DNA of 64,000 nucleotides, taken from NCBI RefSeq assembly GCF_003858635.1, contig NZ_RQJO01000009.1:744001-808000 (forward strand). The letters run 5' to 3'. The stretch comes from Larkinella rosea. GTDB lineage: Bacteria; Bacteroidota; Bacteroidia; Cytophagales; Spirosomataceae. Positions 1-9,264 of the stretch are shown in pieces (position 1 is the first letter of the stretch; the number at the start of each line of letters is the position of its first letter). Under the pieces are notes generated by a model. It was not told the origin of the DNA and did not search any database. It was given only the letters and a program-made list of their open reading frames with translations. The translations under genes were made by a program, and so were the position numbers.

Positions 1-134
1 ACGGAAAAATGGTTTCCAATCCGGTGGCCGTCTGGTTCCGCGATCTTGTCTTGCCGTTTTTTATCAAACAAGGCGCCAAAGCCTCGGAAGAGGTGCTTTC
101 GTATAAAGTGGAGTGGGAGCGGGAAGTGGCGTAG
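1..134 (+). CDS. C-terminal end of a probable FAD-dependent monooxygenase (partial)
   Basis: Only the last 43 codons lie in the window; the frame runs from base 3 to the TAG at 132-134. The visible tail contains SNPVAVWFRDLVLPFF, followed by a charged end. A tail of the form 'GK..xNPxAxxxRD..LP' resembles the C-terminus of UbiH/PhzS-like FAD monooxygenases, where this helix follows the flavin-binding domain. That is a family resemblance recalled from short sequence, not a proof. The 5' part lies upstream of the window. The stop codon overlaps the left flank of the inverted repeat at 140-228. Confidence 0.4.
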   Translation, partial: GKMVSNPVAVWFRDLVLPFFIKQGAKASEEVLSYKVEWEREVA

Positions 135-139
135 GAAAT

Positions 140-228
140 AATGAACAATTAATAATGAACAATGAATATAGGCGTGATCTCTATTTCTCTTTCATGCTGT
201 GTTCATTGTTCATTATTAATTGTTCATT
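140..228. repeat. Long intergenic inverted repeat, 'AATGAACAAT' family, copy 1
   Basis: Two perfectly complementary 27-base arms (140-166 and 202-228) flank a 35-base loop between two convergent genes. Each arm contains AATGAACAAT twice, so it also holds a short direct repeat. The 18 bases at 132-149, starting with the upstream stop codon, recur exactly at 21021-21038 beside the second copy (21029-21072). It could fold as a strong bidirectional terminator, but the shared flank points to a dispersed element. Confidence 0.8.
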
Positions 229-238
229 CCAAACCGAC

Positions 239-1504
239 TTACTCCAGTGCCTGATAAACTGCGATTTTGAATTTTCGGCGGAACTCGGTCGAGTGGGCGT
301 AGGGTTGGACGTTGGTGAAAATCAGCAGAACCAGGTTTTCTTTGGGGTCGATGGTGTATTCAGAACAATACATTCCACCCCATCCGAATGATCCCGGACT
401 CATTTCATTGCCATAGCTGCTTTCCGGGGTGACAATCTGAAAACCGAGGCCAAACTTGTCGTTGTAAGCGCTGGTTTTTGCCTCGCCGATCTGGTTTCGC
501 AACATCATCTCCACGGTTTTCCGACCCAGAATCCGCTTGTTGTTGAAGGTGCCGCCGTTGAGCATCATCTGGCAGAATTTGGCGTAATCTTCTACTGTAC
601 TGACCAAACCAGCTCCGCCCGAAAAATAGGTTTTGGCACCTTCCACGGCGAACGACCGGTAGGAATTATTTTCGTGGAGACTGAGCGGTTTTTCAACGCT
701 GCTTTTCGAATACAGCTCCACCAGTCGGCTGGCTTTGTTGGCGGGCAGGTAAAAGTACGTGTCGCTCATGCCGACCGGTTCCAGTACGCGTTCGCGCAGC
801 GCCACATCCAGCGGTTTTCCGGACAGGATTTCGACCAGACGGCCAATAATATCGGTGTTCAGGCCATACACAAACTCTTCGCCGGGATCTTTGGTGAGTG
901 GTCGGGCGGCAATCCGGTTGACGACCTCTTCCAGTTTGTCGGTCTGCAACGAATTGAAAAACGGGACTTTAAACTCGGGGCGCTGGTCGAGCGGGTGTTC
1001 GTAGGGAATACCGGCGTTGTGACTCAGCAGGTGCCGAACGGTAACTTCGCGTTTGGCGGGTCGGGTTTCGTAGGTGCCTTTTTCCTTGTCGGCGCTGATC
1101 AGCACCCGCGGATTTTTGAACGCCGGAATGTATTTGGAAATCGGATCGTCGAGCAGGAATTTTTCTTCTTCAAACAACGTCATCAATGCCACGGTAATGA
1201 CGGCTTTCGACTGGGACGCAATGCGGTAAATATCGTCGCGTTTGAGCGGGGTTTTCTTTTCTAAATTGCTGTATCCAAAGGCTTTGTAATGCACGATCTT
1301 GCCGTTCCGAGCCACAAACGTCACTGCGTTGGGGGCTAATCCTTTATCAATAAATTCCTGCAAATAATTGTCCAGGCGTTTGAGTCGGTCGGCCGAAAAA
1401 CCGGCGTCGGCGGGCGATTTGGCAGTGGTGAAGGTTTGGGCGGGCGATTGAGCAAAGGCAACCTGAAGGGTCAACAGGAAGCCCAAAAGTAGGAATTTAA
1501 ACAT
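239..1504 (-). CDS. Secreted serine hydrolase, class C beta-lactamase/esterase family
   Basis: A 421-residue protein with a clear signal peptide (hydrophobic stretch ending VAFAQS). The class C beta-lactamase/DD-peptidase-like fold is indicated by the SxxK motif SQSK in IASQSKAVITVAL, where Ser is the acylated nucleophile and Lys the base. Further marks are a tyrosine motif in FVYGLNTDIIGRLVE and a WGG turn in GSFGWGGMYCSEY in place of the KTG/HxG box. This set is typical of the broad 'serine hydrolase' group (esterases, D-aminopeptidases) rather than true beta-lactamases. Predicted periplasmic or secreted; substrate unknown. It stands alone, convergent with the upstream gene, with an 88-base gap to the Uma2 gene. 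Confidence 0.9.
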   Translation of the reverse strand: MFKFLLLGFLLTLQVAFAQSPAQTFTTAKSPADAGFSADRLKRLDNYLQEFIDKGLAPNAVTFVARNGKIVHYKAFGYSNLEKKTPLKRDDIYRIASQSKAVITVALMTLFEEEKFLLDDPISKYIPAFKNPRVLISADKEKGTYETRPAKREVTVRHLLSHNAGIPYEHPLDQRPEFKVPFFNSLQTDKLEEVVNRIAARPLTKDPGEEFVYGLNTDIIGRLVEILSGKPLDVALRERVLEPVGMSDTYFYLPANKASRLVELYSKSSVEKPLSLHENNSYRSFAVEGAKTYFSGGAGLVSTVEDYAKFCQMMLNGGTFNNKRILGRKTVEMMLRNQIGEAKTSAYNDKFGLGFQIVTPESSYGNEMSPGSFGWGGMYCSEYTIDPKENLVLLIFTNVQPYAHSTEFRRKFKIAVYQALE

Positions 1505-1592
1505 GTACGGTTTTTGAGGTTAAGAGGTAAAGGCGTAATTTCCCTCAAAAATGAGAAAAAGAATTATTCCTCATTTGATGAACATGGAAATT

Positions 1593-2186
1593 TTACAAAA
1601 TCACCTCCATCTCAAAGCCTTCTAAAACCTCTTCGCCCGATAGCACCACTTTTTCACCCGTCCGAATTTCAAGCGAACCGGTTTCCCGATAAATTGTGAC
1701 GGTTTTCTCAATCCGGTCGATGAGCCAGCCGAGCCGACAACCATTCGCCTGGTATTCGTCCATTTTGGCTTTTAATTCATGTATCGAATCCGTTTTGGAA
1801 CGAATTTCAATCACGAAATCTGGACAGATGGGTGCAAATTTCTCCCGTTTGGCTTCCGGTAAGGCATCCCAGCGATCTTTCCGAATCCAGGATACATCCG
1901 GCGACCGAACCGCCGAATTGGGAAGGGTGAAACCGGTTGACGAATCGAACACGTAACCTGTCTTCTTTTTACGGTTCCAGATAACCACATCTGCGGACAT
2001 CTCCGAATTGTAACGTCCTGTTTCTGATCCGGTGGGAGGCATAAGAATGATATTTCCGTCGGCATCGCGCTCCAGACGCAAATCCCGGTTGGCCTGACAC
2101 AAGGCAAAGAAATAGTCGTCGTCAAACTGGTATTGACGCGGTGGGTGAAGTGTCAGGTGGTCGGATTGCTGAATCGTCGCAAGCAT
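1593..2186 (-). CDS. Uma2 family protein (DUF820, PD-(D/E)XK nuclease fold)
   Basis: A 197-residue protein with the Uma2/DUF820 layout: N-terminal YQFDDDYFFALCQANRD, then SPDVSWIRKDRW (first acidic residue), PDFVIEIRSKTDS (the D...ExR/K active-site strand), and a helix LKAKMDEYQANGCRLGWLID. The family has a restriction-endonuclease-like fold and is strongly expanded in Cyanobacteria and Bacteroidota; a cellular role is not established. All core acidic and basic positions look intact. It is monocistronic. A second, diverged Uma2 protein is at 28577-29215; the two differ too much to be a recent duplication. Confidence 0.88.
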   Translation of the reverse strand: MLATIQQSDHLTLHPPRQYQFDDDYFFALCQANRDLRLERDADGNIILMPPTGSETGRYNSEMSADVVIWNRKKKTGYVFDSSTGFTLPNSAVRSPDVSWIRKDRWDALPEAKREKFAPICPDFVIEIRSKTDSIHELKAKMDEYQANGCRLGWLIDRIEKTVTIYRETGSLEIRTGEKVVLSGEEVLEGFEMEVIL

Positions 2187-2328
2187 GGGGCACGGCTTTT
2201 GTCAAATATAACACAAATGGTTCACTTTTGGGGTCGTAGATATTAAACCGCAATTGCTCTTTGCCATTTCCCGAAACCCCAATCATTATTCTTCATTACA
2301 AAATTTTACAAAAAAATCAATGCGTAAT

Positions 2329-2358
2329 TTTGACACATTGAATCTTTGTTTACTTTTG
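2329..2358 (+). promoter_or_regulatory. Predicted Bacteroidota housekeeping promoter for the 2432 gene
   Basis: TTTG at 2329-2332 and TACTTTTG at 2351-2358 are separated by 18 bases. This fits the Bacteroidota consensus TTTG-N(17-23)-TAnnTTTG. The start codon at 2432 lies about 70 bases further on. The 218-base intergenic region (2187-2404) otherwise shows only A+T-rich sequence. It is predicted from sequence only. Confidence 0.6.
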
Positions 2359-2431
2359 GTACAATGAATCGGCGTTTTAATTACAAGCTCCCGGTTTTCT
2401 GGTTTTGACGAACTTTATCTGGTGGAGTATC

Positions 2432-3322
2432 ATGGTGTTAGCTCGGATAGTTGGTTTCCTGCTGGTACTCGTATTGTCTGGCTCTGTACGGGCGGCAAAG
2501 GTTGATACGCTCGAAATTCAGAGCACTGCCATGAAGCGGACCCTGCGGGCGGCTGTAATCCTGCCGGAGCGGTATGGAGAAAAGAAATCGCGGAAAGCCA
2601 ACCAGCTATTCCCGGTTTTGTACCTGCTCCACGGCGGCACGGGTGGTTTTCGCGACTGGCTGACCAAAACGCCCGACAAAACCCTGCTGCATCGGCTGGC
2701 CGACCACTACAACCTGATCATCGTGACGCCCGATGGCGATCCGACCAGCTATTATTTCGACAGTCCGCTGGTGGCAAGCAGTCAGTTCGAAACGTTTATT
2801 TCGAAAGAGGTAGTCGAGAAAATTGACAATACTTACCGCACGATCCGCGACCGAAAAGGCCGGGTCATTGCGGGTTTGTCGATGGGCGGACATGGCGCAA
2901 TGTTTATCTCGAGCCGTCATCCCGAATTGTATGCGGCTGCCGGGAGCATGAGTGGAGTAATGAACATTAATACCGCCACCTGGAAAGTTGCCGCCGATTT
3001 TGCCAAATCCCGCGCAGAAAACCTTGCCCGTTTGCTGGGACCGCCGAAAGAAGGCAATGCTCCGTATCCGGGCCTTACGATGGTAACACTCGCCGATCGG
3101 CTGAAAAGCAACAGCTTACCCTTGATTTTCGATATCGGGGTGGATGACTTTCTCATCGAAGGAAACCGGGATCTGCACCGCCAATTGGTTGAAAATAAAA
3201 CGCCCCACGACTACACCGAACGACCCGGCGCGCATACCTGGGAGTATTGGGAAAATGCCTTGCCGTATCAGGTGTTGTTTTTCAGTAAAATCCTGAAAGC
3301 AAATAACCTGCTGATTCCTTAG
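2432..3322 (+). CDS. Secreted esterase of the esterase D/feruloyl esterase-like family
   Basis: A 296-residue alpha/beta hydrolase of the putative-esterase family (S-formylglutathione hydrolase, feruloyl esterase, antigen 85 relatives). The ATG at 2432 is preferred over an upstream TTG because it places a signal peptide (MVLARIVGFLLVLVLSG) at the N-terminus and has GGTGGAG just upstream. Motifs are the oxyanion-side loop LLHGGTGGFRDW, the nucleophile elbow GLSMGGHG (GxSxG), an acidic residue in IGVDDFLIEGN, and the catalytic His in GAHTWEYW. Likely periplasmic deacylation of a carbohydrate or phenolic ester. It is followed after 46 bases by a second esterase, probably co-transcribed. Confidence 0.88.
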   Translation: MVLARIVGFLLVLVLSGSVRAAKVDTLEIQSTAMKRTLRAAVILPERYGEKKSRKANQLFPVLYLLHGGTGGFRDWLTKTPDKTLLHRLADHYNLIIVTPDGDPTSYYFDSPLVASSQFETFISKEVVEKIDNTYRTIRDRKGRVIAGLSMGGHGAMFISSRHPELYAAAGSMSGVMNINTATWKVAADFAKSRAENLARLLGPPKEGNAPYPGLTMVTLADRLKSNSLPLIFDIGVDDFLIEGNRDLHRQLVENKTPHDYTERPGAHTWEYWENALPYQVLFFSKILKANNLLIP

Positions 3323-3368
3323 GTACGGTTTGCGGTTTTTGAATGCATTAAGTCTTTTACCAACCTAT

Positions 3369-5006
3369 ATGAAAATCAGTGTTCTATTGATTGCTGCGTC
3401 AGTCCTTGCCCTGCCTCTCTGGAGTGCGGGGCAAGGCAAAAAAGAAACCACCGCGCCCATCGTGGCCGGAAAAGATGTGGCCGTTGTGCAAACGGAGTCG
3501 GGCAAAGTCCGGGGTTATGTTCACAATGGTACAGTTACCTTCAAAGGCATTCCGTACGCCAAAGCCGAACGCTTTATGGCACCCACTAAACCGGATTCGT
3601 GGACGGGCGTACGGAGTTCGATGAGCTACGGGCCGGTTTGCCCGCTGATGGACCCCACTATTTCGGTTCAGGACGAATCGGAGTTTGTGTATCACCACGA
3701 CTGGGGCTATCCGAGCGAAGATTGCCTTCGGTTGAATATCTGGTCGTCAGGGGTTAACGATTCGAAAAAACGACCGGTGATGGTCTGGCTGCACGGGGGA
3801 GGACATACCGCCGGTTCTTCGCAGGAATTGCCTTCATACGACGGCGAAAACATTAGCAAGAAAGGCGATGTCGTGCTGGTTTCGGTCAATCACCGGCTGA
3901 ACATTCTGGGATTTCTGGATTTATCGGCTTACGGGGCAAAGTATAAAGGATCTGCCAACACCAGTATCATGGATCTGGTGGCGGCTCTGGAGTGGGTGAA
4001 AGCCAACATTGCCAGCTTTGGGGGCGATCCCAATAACGTTACCATTTTTGGACAATCGGGTGGGGGCGGCAAGGTCAACACGCTGCTTTATACGCCCTCG
4101 GCGAAAGGACTTTTTCACAAAGCCATTATTCAAAGTGGCGGGTTAGGGCTGCATTTTCAGGAGCAGTCGGTTACGAAGCGGATTGGGGCCGCCGTGCTGG
4201 AAGAGCTCAATCTGCAACCGGCAAATGTAGATGACATTCAGCACGTTCCGTACGAAAAACTGGCAGCTGCCGGTAAAAAAGCGGTTCAGAAAGTGCAGGA
4301 ACAGTTGAAAACGGAAGGAAAACCGCTGACGGTTTTTGGTTTGATGTGGATACCGACCCTGGACGGAAGTTTTCTGCCCTATCAGCCCACTGATCCGGCG
4401 GCACAAAGCATTTCAGCTGCGGTTCCGTTGCTGATCGGTTCGACCAAAAACGAATTTATGGCGTCGCTGCGCACGCCCGATAGCAACACATTAACATCGG
4501 AAGAGGCAAAAAAGATGCTGCAAAAACAGTATGGCGACCAGACGGATGCGTACATAGCCGCCGTTAGAAAAGCGTATCCCGCCGACACCAAACCATCGGA
4601 TCTGCTCGACATCGATGGCATGTTCCGGCGGAGCGCGATTAAAATGGCGGATCTGAAAACCGCTTCACCGGCCCCGGTTTATATGTATCTGTTCACCTGG
4701 CAATCGCCGGTGTTGGAAGGACGGTACAAGGCCGTTCACTGCATGGAAATTCCATTCGTCATGAACAACATCGCCCGGTGCGAAGAGATGACCGGCGGCA
4801 CGAAAACCGCTTACGATTTAGCCGACAAAATGAGTCAATCGTGGATTCATTTTGCCCGCAGCGGCAATCCGGGCCACAAGGGGCTGCCGAACTGGCAGAA
4901 ATACACACCAGCCAATGGCGCAACGATGCTCTTTGATAATCAATGTGTTGAGAAGTACCACCACGACAAAGCCGTGCTGGCAATTGGCCCGCAGATTTCG
5001 TTGTAA
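3369..5006 (+). CDS. Secreted type B carboxylesterase
   Basis: A 545-residue carboxylesterase/lipase type B protein. The ATG at 3369 gives a clean signal peptide (MKISVLLIAASVLALP); an in-frame TTG at 3330 would add 13 residues before it. Family marks: GKVRGYVHNGTVTFKGIPYA at the mature N-terminus, oxyanion loop VWLHGGGHTAGS, nucleophile elbow FGQSGGGGK (GxSxG, where most members have GESAG), and the catalytic His in AVHCMEIPFVM. It hydrolyses carboxylic esters in the periplasm or outside the cell; substrate unknown. Its TAA stop forms the first bases of the inverted repeat at 5005-5098. Confidence 0.92.
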   Translation: MKISVLLIAASVLALPLWSAGQGKKETTAPIVAGKDVAVVQTESGKVRGYVHNGTVTFKGIPYAKAERFMAPTKPDSWTGVRSSMSYGPVCPLMDPTISVQDESEFVYHHDWGYPSEDCLRLNIWSSGVNDSKKRPVMVWLHGGGHTAGSSQELPSYDGENISKKGDVVLVSVNHRLNILGFLDLSAYGAKYKGSANTSIMDLVAALEWVKANIASFGGDPNNVTIFGQSGGGGKVNTLLYTPSAKGLFHKAIIQSGGLGLHFQEQSVTKRIGAAVLEELNLQPANVDDIQHVPYEKLAAAGKKAVQKVQEQLKTEGKPLTVFGLMWIPTLDGSFLPYQPTDPAAQSISAAVPLLIGSTKNEFMASLRTPDSNTLTSEEAKKMLQKQYGDQTDAYIAAVRKAYPADTKPSDLLDIDGMFRRSAIKMADLKTASPAPVYMYLFTWQSPVLEGRYKAVHCMEIPFVMNNIARCEEMTGGTKTAYDLADKMSQSWIHFARSGNPGHKGLPNWQKYTPANGATMLFDNQCVEKYHHDKAVLAIGPQISL

Positions 5007-5098
5007 CGTACCCACGGACTTCAGTCCGTGAGATTCTTAATGTATTAAAAGCTACTAGTTGGACATGAATTTCACGGACTGAAGTCCGTGGGTACGTT
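5005..5098. repeat. Double-palindrome inverted repeat, 'CGTACCCACGGACT' family, copy 1
   Basis: Two perfectly complementary 27-base arms (5005-5031 and 5072-5098) separated by 40 bases. Each arm is itself nearly palindromic (ACGGACT..AGTCCGT), so it can form two small hairpins or one long one. Both arms begin AACGTACCC, and the two flanking convergent genes both use this for their stop codon (TAA at 5004-5006; complement of 5097-5099). A second copy with one mismatch between arms is at 50098-50180. The structure resembles REP/BIME elements mobilised by IS200-type RAYT transposases, but no such gene is in the window. Confidence 0.85.
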
Positions 5099-6017
5099 AC
5101 ATCTGCGCCAGCAGATACAGAACCGCCATCCGAACGGCCACGCCGTTTTCGACCTGGTCCAGAATAATCGAATGATGCGAGTCGGCCGCGTCCGACGTGA
5201 GCTCGACACCCCGATTGATGGGGCCGGGGTGCATCAGCACGATCGGACGGTCGAGTTCGTCCAGCATCTTTTTGGAAATACCGTAATAGAGGGAATATTC
5301 GCGCAGCGACGGAAAATACTTGATCTGTTGCCGCTCCAGCTGAATCCGTAGGACGTTGGCGACGTCGCACCAGTTGAGCGCTTCCCGAACGTCGTGGCTC
5401 ACTTTCACGCCCAACTCATTGATGTATTTAGGGATCAGTGTGGTAGGCCCGCAAACCATCACTTCCGCGCCCTGTTTTTGCAGACAGAAAATGTTTGACA
5501 GCGCCACGCGGGAGTGCAGAATGTCGCCGATGATGGCCACCCGTTTTCCCGCAACGTCGCCCAGTTTGTCCTGGATCGAAAACGAATCGAGCAGGGCTTG
5601 CGTCGGATGTTCGTGCGTGCCGTCGCCCGCATTGACGACGTTGGCTTTGATTCGGTCCGACAGGTAATGCGGGGCACCGGGGCTGCTATGGCGCATCACA
5701 ATCATATCGACCTTCATCGCCAGAATGTTGTTGACGGTATCCAGCAACGTTTCCCCTTTTTTCACCGAACTGCCCGACGCCGAAAAATTCACGACATCGG
5801 CCGATAACCGCTTTTCGGCCAGTTCGAACGACAGCCGTGTGCGGGTCGAATTTTCAAAAAAAACATTGGCAATCGTGATGTCACGCAACGACGGCACTTT
5901 CTTGATCGGTCGGTTAATGACGTCTTTGAACTCGCGAGCCGTTCCTAAAATCAATTGAATGTCGTTCTCGGTCAGGTTCTTAATGCCCAGCAGGTGTCGG
6001 ACGCTGAGTTGTTGCAT
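5097..6017 (-). CDS. pyrB: Aspartate carbamoyltransferase catalytic subunit
   Basis: A 306-residue enzyme condensing carbamoyl phosphate with L-aspartate, the first committed step of pyrimidine synthesis. The ATG at 6017 gives MQQLSVRHLLGIKNLT, the usual family start; the longer frame upstream is not conserved. Carbamoyl-phosphate site: FFENSTRTRLSFE; then a lysine loop SSVKKGET, HPTQALLD, and HPGPINRG. The length is standard for the catalytic chain. No pyrI or other pyrimidine gene is adjacent, which is common in Bacteroidota. The stop codon and the last base of the preceding codon lie in the palindromic repeat at 5005-5098. Confidence 0.98.
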   Translation of the reverse strand: MQQLSVRHLLGIKNLTENDIQLILGTAREFKDVINRPIKKVPSLRDITIANVFFENSTRTRLSFELAEKRLSADVVNFSASGSSVKKGETLLDTVNNILAMKVDMIVMRHSSPGAPHYLSDRIKANVVNAGDGTHEHPTQALLDSFSIQDKLGDVAGKRVAIIGDILHSRVALSNIFCLQKQGAEVMVCGPTTLIPKYINELGVKVSHDVREALNWCDVANVLRIQLERQQIKYFPSLREYSLYYGISKKMLDELDRPIVLMHPGPINRGVELTSDAADSHHSIILDQVENGVAVRMAVLYLLAQM

Positions 6018-6161
6018 GGCGCGAATGAGGAGGAAAAGTTTGGCAAAGATAGCTCTCGTCGCGCCGGATTTCAAATCTGACCCGCCCTGTTACGGATATA
6101 AATCCTGTTTTTCGGGAAAACCGCCCGATGGGGCGGGGATTAGTGCACCGGTTTTCCGAAA

Positions 6162-7391
<1,230 letters not shown>

Positions 7392-7414
7392 TCATCTTAA
7401 AAATAAATATTGAA

Positions 7415-7431
7415 TATGTAATTAATACATA
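7415..7431. promoter_or_regulatory. Candidate operator: near-perfect 17-bp palindrome
   Basis: TATGTAATTAATACATA is a palindrome with one mismatched pair around the centre. It sits in the 106-base region between the divergent esterase (start 7349) and the Nudix-like regulator (start 7456), 24 bases before the regulator. This is where a local regulator commonly binds. The binding protein is inferred, not shown. Confidence 0.45.
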
Positions 7432-7455
7432 AAGCTTATTTTTTATTTTTTCTCC

Positions 7456-8220
7456 ATGGATTATAAAAAACAACTCGTAGAATTCTTCAAAGACGTCGAT
7501 GAGCGCTGTATTCTGGGTCTTTCGATTGATTGTGTGATCTTTGGTTTTTATGATAACCAGTTGAAAGTGTTGTTGTTACGCTGGAAGGAAAGCGATGAAT
7601 GGGGATTGCCGGGTGGATTTATTTACAAAAAAGAATCGGTTGATGTGGCCGCCCAGCGGATTCTGGAAGAACGTACCGGAATAAAAGAGCTTTTTCTCCA
7701 GCAGTTTCACACCTTTGGCAAAGATGTTCGCTATAACCGCGTCGAAATCAGCCGGAAGCTGAACTGGCCGGATAATTCAACCCGTTTATGGCCCGACCGC
7801 ACGGTTTCCATTGGTTATTTTGCCCTGGTCGATGTCTCGAAAGTAACACCGACGGCCGATTTTCTGACGGATGAATACCAATGGCTGGATGTCGAAAAAC
7901 TGCCTCCGTTACTTTTTGACCACAATCACATTATTGAAGTCGCGCTAAAAACGCTGCGTGTTCAACTGAGCTGGCAGCCTGTCGGTTACAATTTGTTACC
8001 GGAAAAATTTACCATGCCGGAGTTGCAGCGGTTGTACGAAACCATTCTGAACCGTTCGCTCGATCCCCGCAATTTTTCCAAGAAAATGCGGGCCCTGGGC
8101 ATCATCGAACGGCTGGAGGAACAACGGAAAGGGGGGGCTTTCAAGTCGCCCTATCTGTTTCGTTTCGACAAGGAAAAATACAAAAAAGCCCTCAAAGAGG
8201 GCCATTTAGCATTTAGCTAG
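7456..8220 (+). CDS. Nudix-fold transcriptional regulator with degenerate Nudix box (NrtR/AraR-like)
   Basis: A 254-residue protein with an N-terminal Nudix domain (about 17-150) and a C-terminal winged-helix-like domain (about 165-250, YNLLPEKFTMPELQRLYETI...FSKKMRALGIIER). The Nudix signature is at residues 54-76: G54, E60, R68 and E72 are kept, but two positions normally Glu are Ile69 and Arg73, so hydrolase activity is doubtful. Nudix-winged helix proteins of Bacteroidota include NrtR-type and AraR-type regulators that bind a sugar or nucleotide in the Nudix pocket. Divergence from a carbohydrate esterase suggests a sugar-responsive regulator. The ligand is unknown. Confidence 0.85.
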   Translation: MDYKKQLVEFFKDVDERCILGLSIDCVIFGFYDNQLKVLLLRWKESDEWGLPGGFIYKKESVDVAAQRILEERTGIKELFLQQFHTFGKDVRYNRVEISRKLNWPDNSTRLWPDRTVSIGYFALVDVSKVTPTADFLTDEYQWLDVEKLPPLLFDHNHIIEVALKTLRVQLSWQPVGYNLLPEKFTMPELQRLYETILNRSLDPRNFSKKMRALGIIERLEEQRKGGAFKSPYLFRFDKEKYKKALKEGHLAFS

Positions 8221-8223
8221 AAT

Positions 8224-8258
8224 CAGGAGTCGGAATGTTGACAATTTTCCGACTCCTG
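8224..8258. terminator. Hairpin between convergent genes
   Basis: Perfect 11-base arms CAGGAGTCGGA (8224-8234) and TCCGACTCCTG (8248-8258) with a 13-base loop, directly after the regulator's stop and before the 3' end of the convergent gene. There is no long T-run on either side, so it is probably a bidirectional stop or RNA-stabilising hairpin. Confidence 0.6.
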
Positions 8259-8268
8259 AAACCGTCGT

Positions 8269-9246
8269 TTAGGCCACTACTTTGGCCAGATTTTGGTAGC
8301 TGATCGAAACGTTTTCGATGCCGGGAGCCGCGTCCTGCTCCACAAAATAGTATTTGAGACCAGCGGTTTTGGCGGCCTTGAAAATCCGCTTGAAATCGAC
8401 CACACCGTTTCCTACTTCTGTGATGGTTTTCAGGTCATCTTTGATGTCCTTGATGTGCCAGAGCGGAAACCGCCCCGGCATTTCCTTAAACAAAGCAACG
8501 GGGTCTTTTCCGGCTTTCGTGGCCCAGGCCAGATCCAGTTCCATCTTGACGAGTTCCTTATCTGTCTGAGAAAGAATGAGTTCGTACGGTGTTTTGCCCC
8601 CATCGACCGGGTCAAACTCCGTCGCATGGTTGTGATACGCAAAAGCAATACCGGCTTTTTTACAGGCTTCACCGGTTTTCTGAAACACCTCGATCGACTT
8701 GTTGATTTCATCCAGCGTGGCCACGGGCGTGCTCGCGCAAACGAGGTAACTCAATCCGCCTTCAGCCGCGTCGTCGACCAGCTGCTGGTAATTATCCCGC
8801 AAGTTCGGACGTTTGGCCATGGCCGCCATCAACGCCTGCCGGTCGGCATTGGGTGGCGGACCGCCAGCGGGGGGAGTGGCTCCGGCGGGGGCACCACCCA
8901 CACTGGGCGGAGTTCGGGGCCGAAAAGGAGCGCCACCGGCGTGGTGGGCCCGCCATTTCATGCCCAGATCGTCGATAATGGCCTTAAATTCTTTGGGTTT
9001 GAAACCGTAGTAGCCTTCTTTCAGGCCCCCCGCCGTTTCGATCTCCTTGTACCCAATGGCGGCTACTTTTTGCAACGTGCCCTTCGGATCTTCCGCCATT
9101 AATTTCGTGATGGTGTACAACTGCAAACCGATGGGGGCCGGAGCCAGCAAACCGGTCAGGGAGTTGGGCCGGGCATAAGCCGGTAACATCAGGCTGCTGA
9201 GCGCCAGCGCACCGGAATTTTTGAGAAATTCTCTTCGGGAAGACAT
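8269..9246 (-). CDS. Tat-exported sugar phosphate isomerase/epimerase-like TIM barrel
   Basis: A 325-residue protein of the xylose-isomerase-like/AP-endonuclease-2 TIM-barrel family. The N-terminus MSSRREFLKNSGALALSSL is a twin-arginine signal, so the protein is exported folded, probably with metal. Barrel strands are visible in IGLQLYTI, AFAYHNHATEF (metal-binding His), VKMELDLAWATKAG and LWHIKDIKDD (metal-ligand Asp/His). Residues about 103-134 form a Pro/Gly/Ala-rich stretch not expected in the barrel core, likely a surface loop. Such exported TIM barrels usually occur with Gfo/Idh and DUF1080 proteins. Reaction unknown. It lies 18 bases downstream of the PQQ dehydrogenase gene, so the two are likely co-transcribed. 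Confidence 0.88.
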   Translation of the reverse strand: MSSRREFLKNSGALALSSLMLPAYARPNSLTGLLAPAPIGLQLYTITKLMAEDPKGTLQKVAAIGYKEIETAGGLKEGYYGFKPKEFKAIIDDLGMKWRAHHAGGAPFRPRTPPSVGGAPAGATPPAGGPPPNADRQALMAAMAKRPNLRDNYQQLVDDAAEGGLSYLVCASTPVATLDEINKSIEVFQKTGEACKKAGIAFAYHNHATEFDPVDGGKTPYELILSQTDKELVKMELDLAWATKAGKDPVALFKEMPGRFPLWHIKDIKDDLKTITEVGNGVVDFKRIFKAAKTAGLKYYFVEQDAAPGIENVSISYQNLAKVVA

Positions 9247-9264
9247 GTCGTAACGGGTTTAAAA

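Noticed and set aside
2405-2431. TTG start nine codons upstream of the 2432 esterase ATG
   Set aside because: It would place a Trp-rich tail before a normal signal peptide; the ATG at 2432 has better spacing and a purine-rich site.
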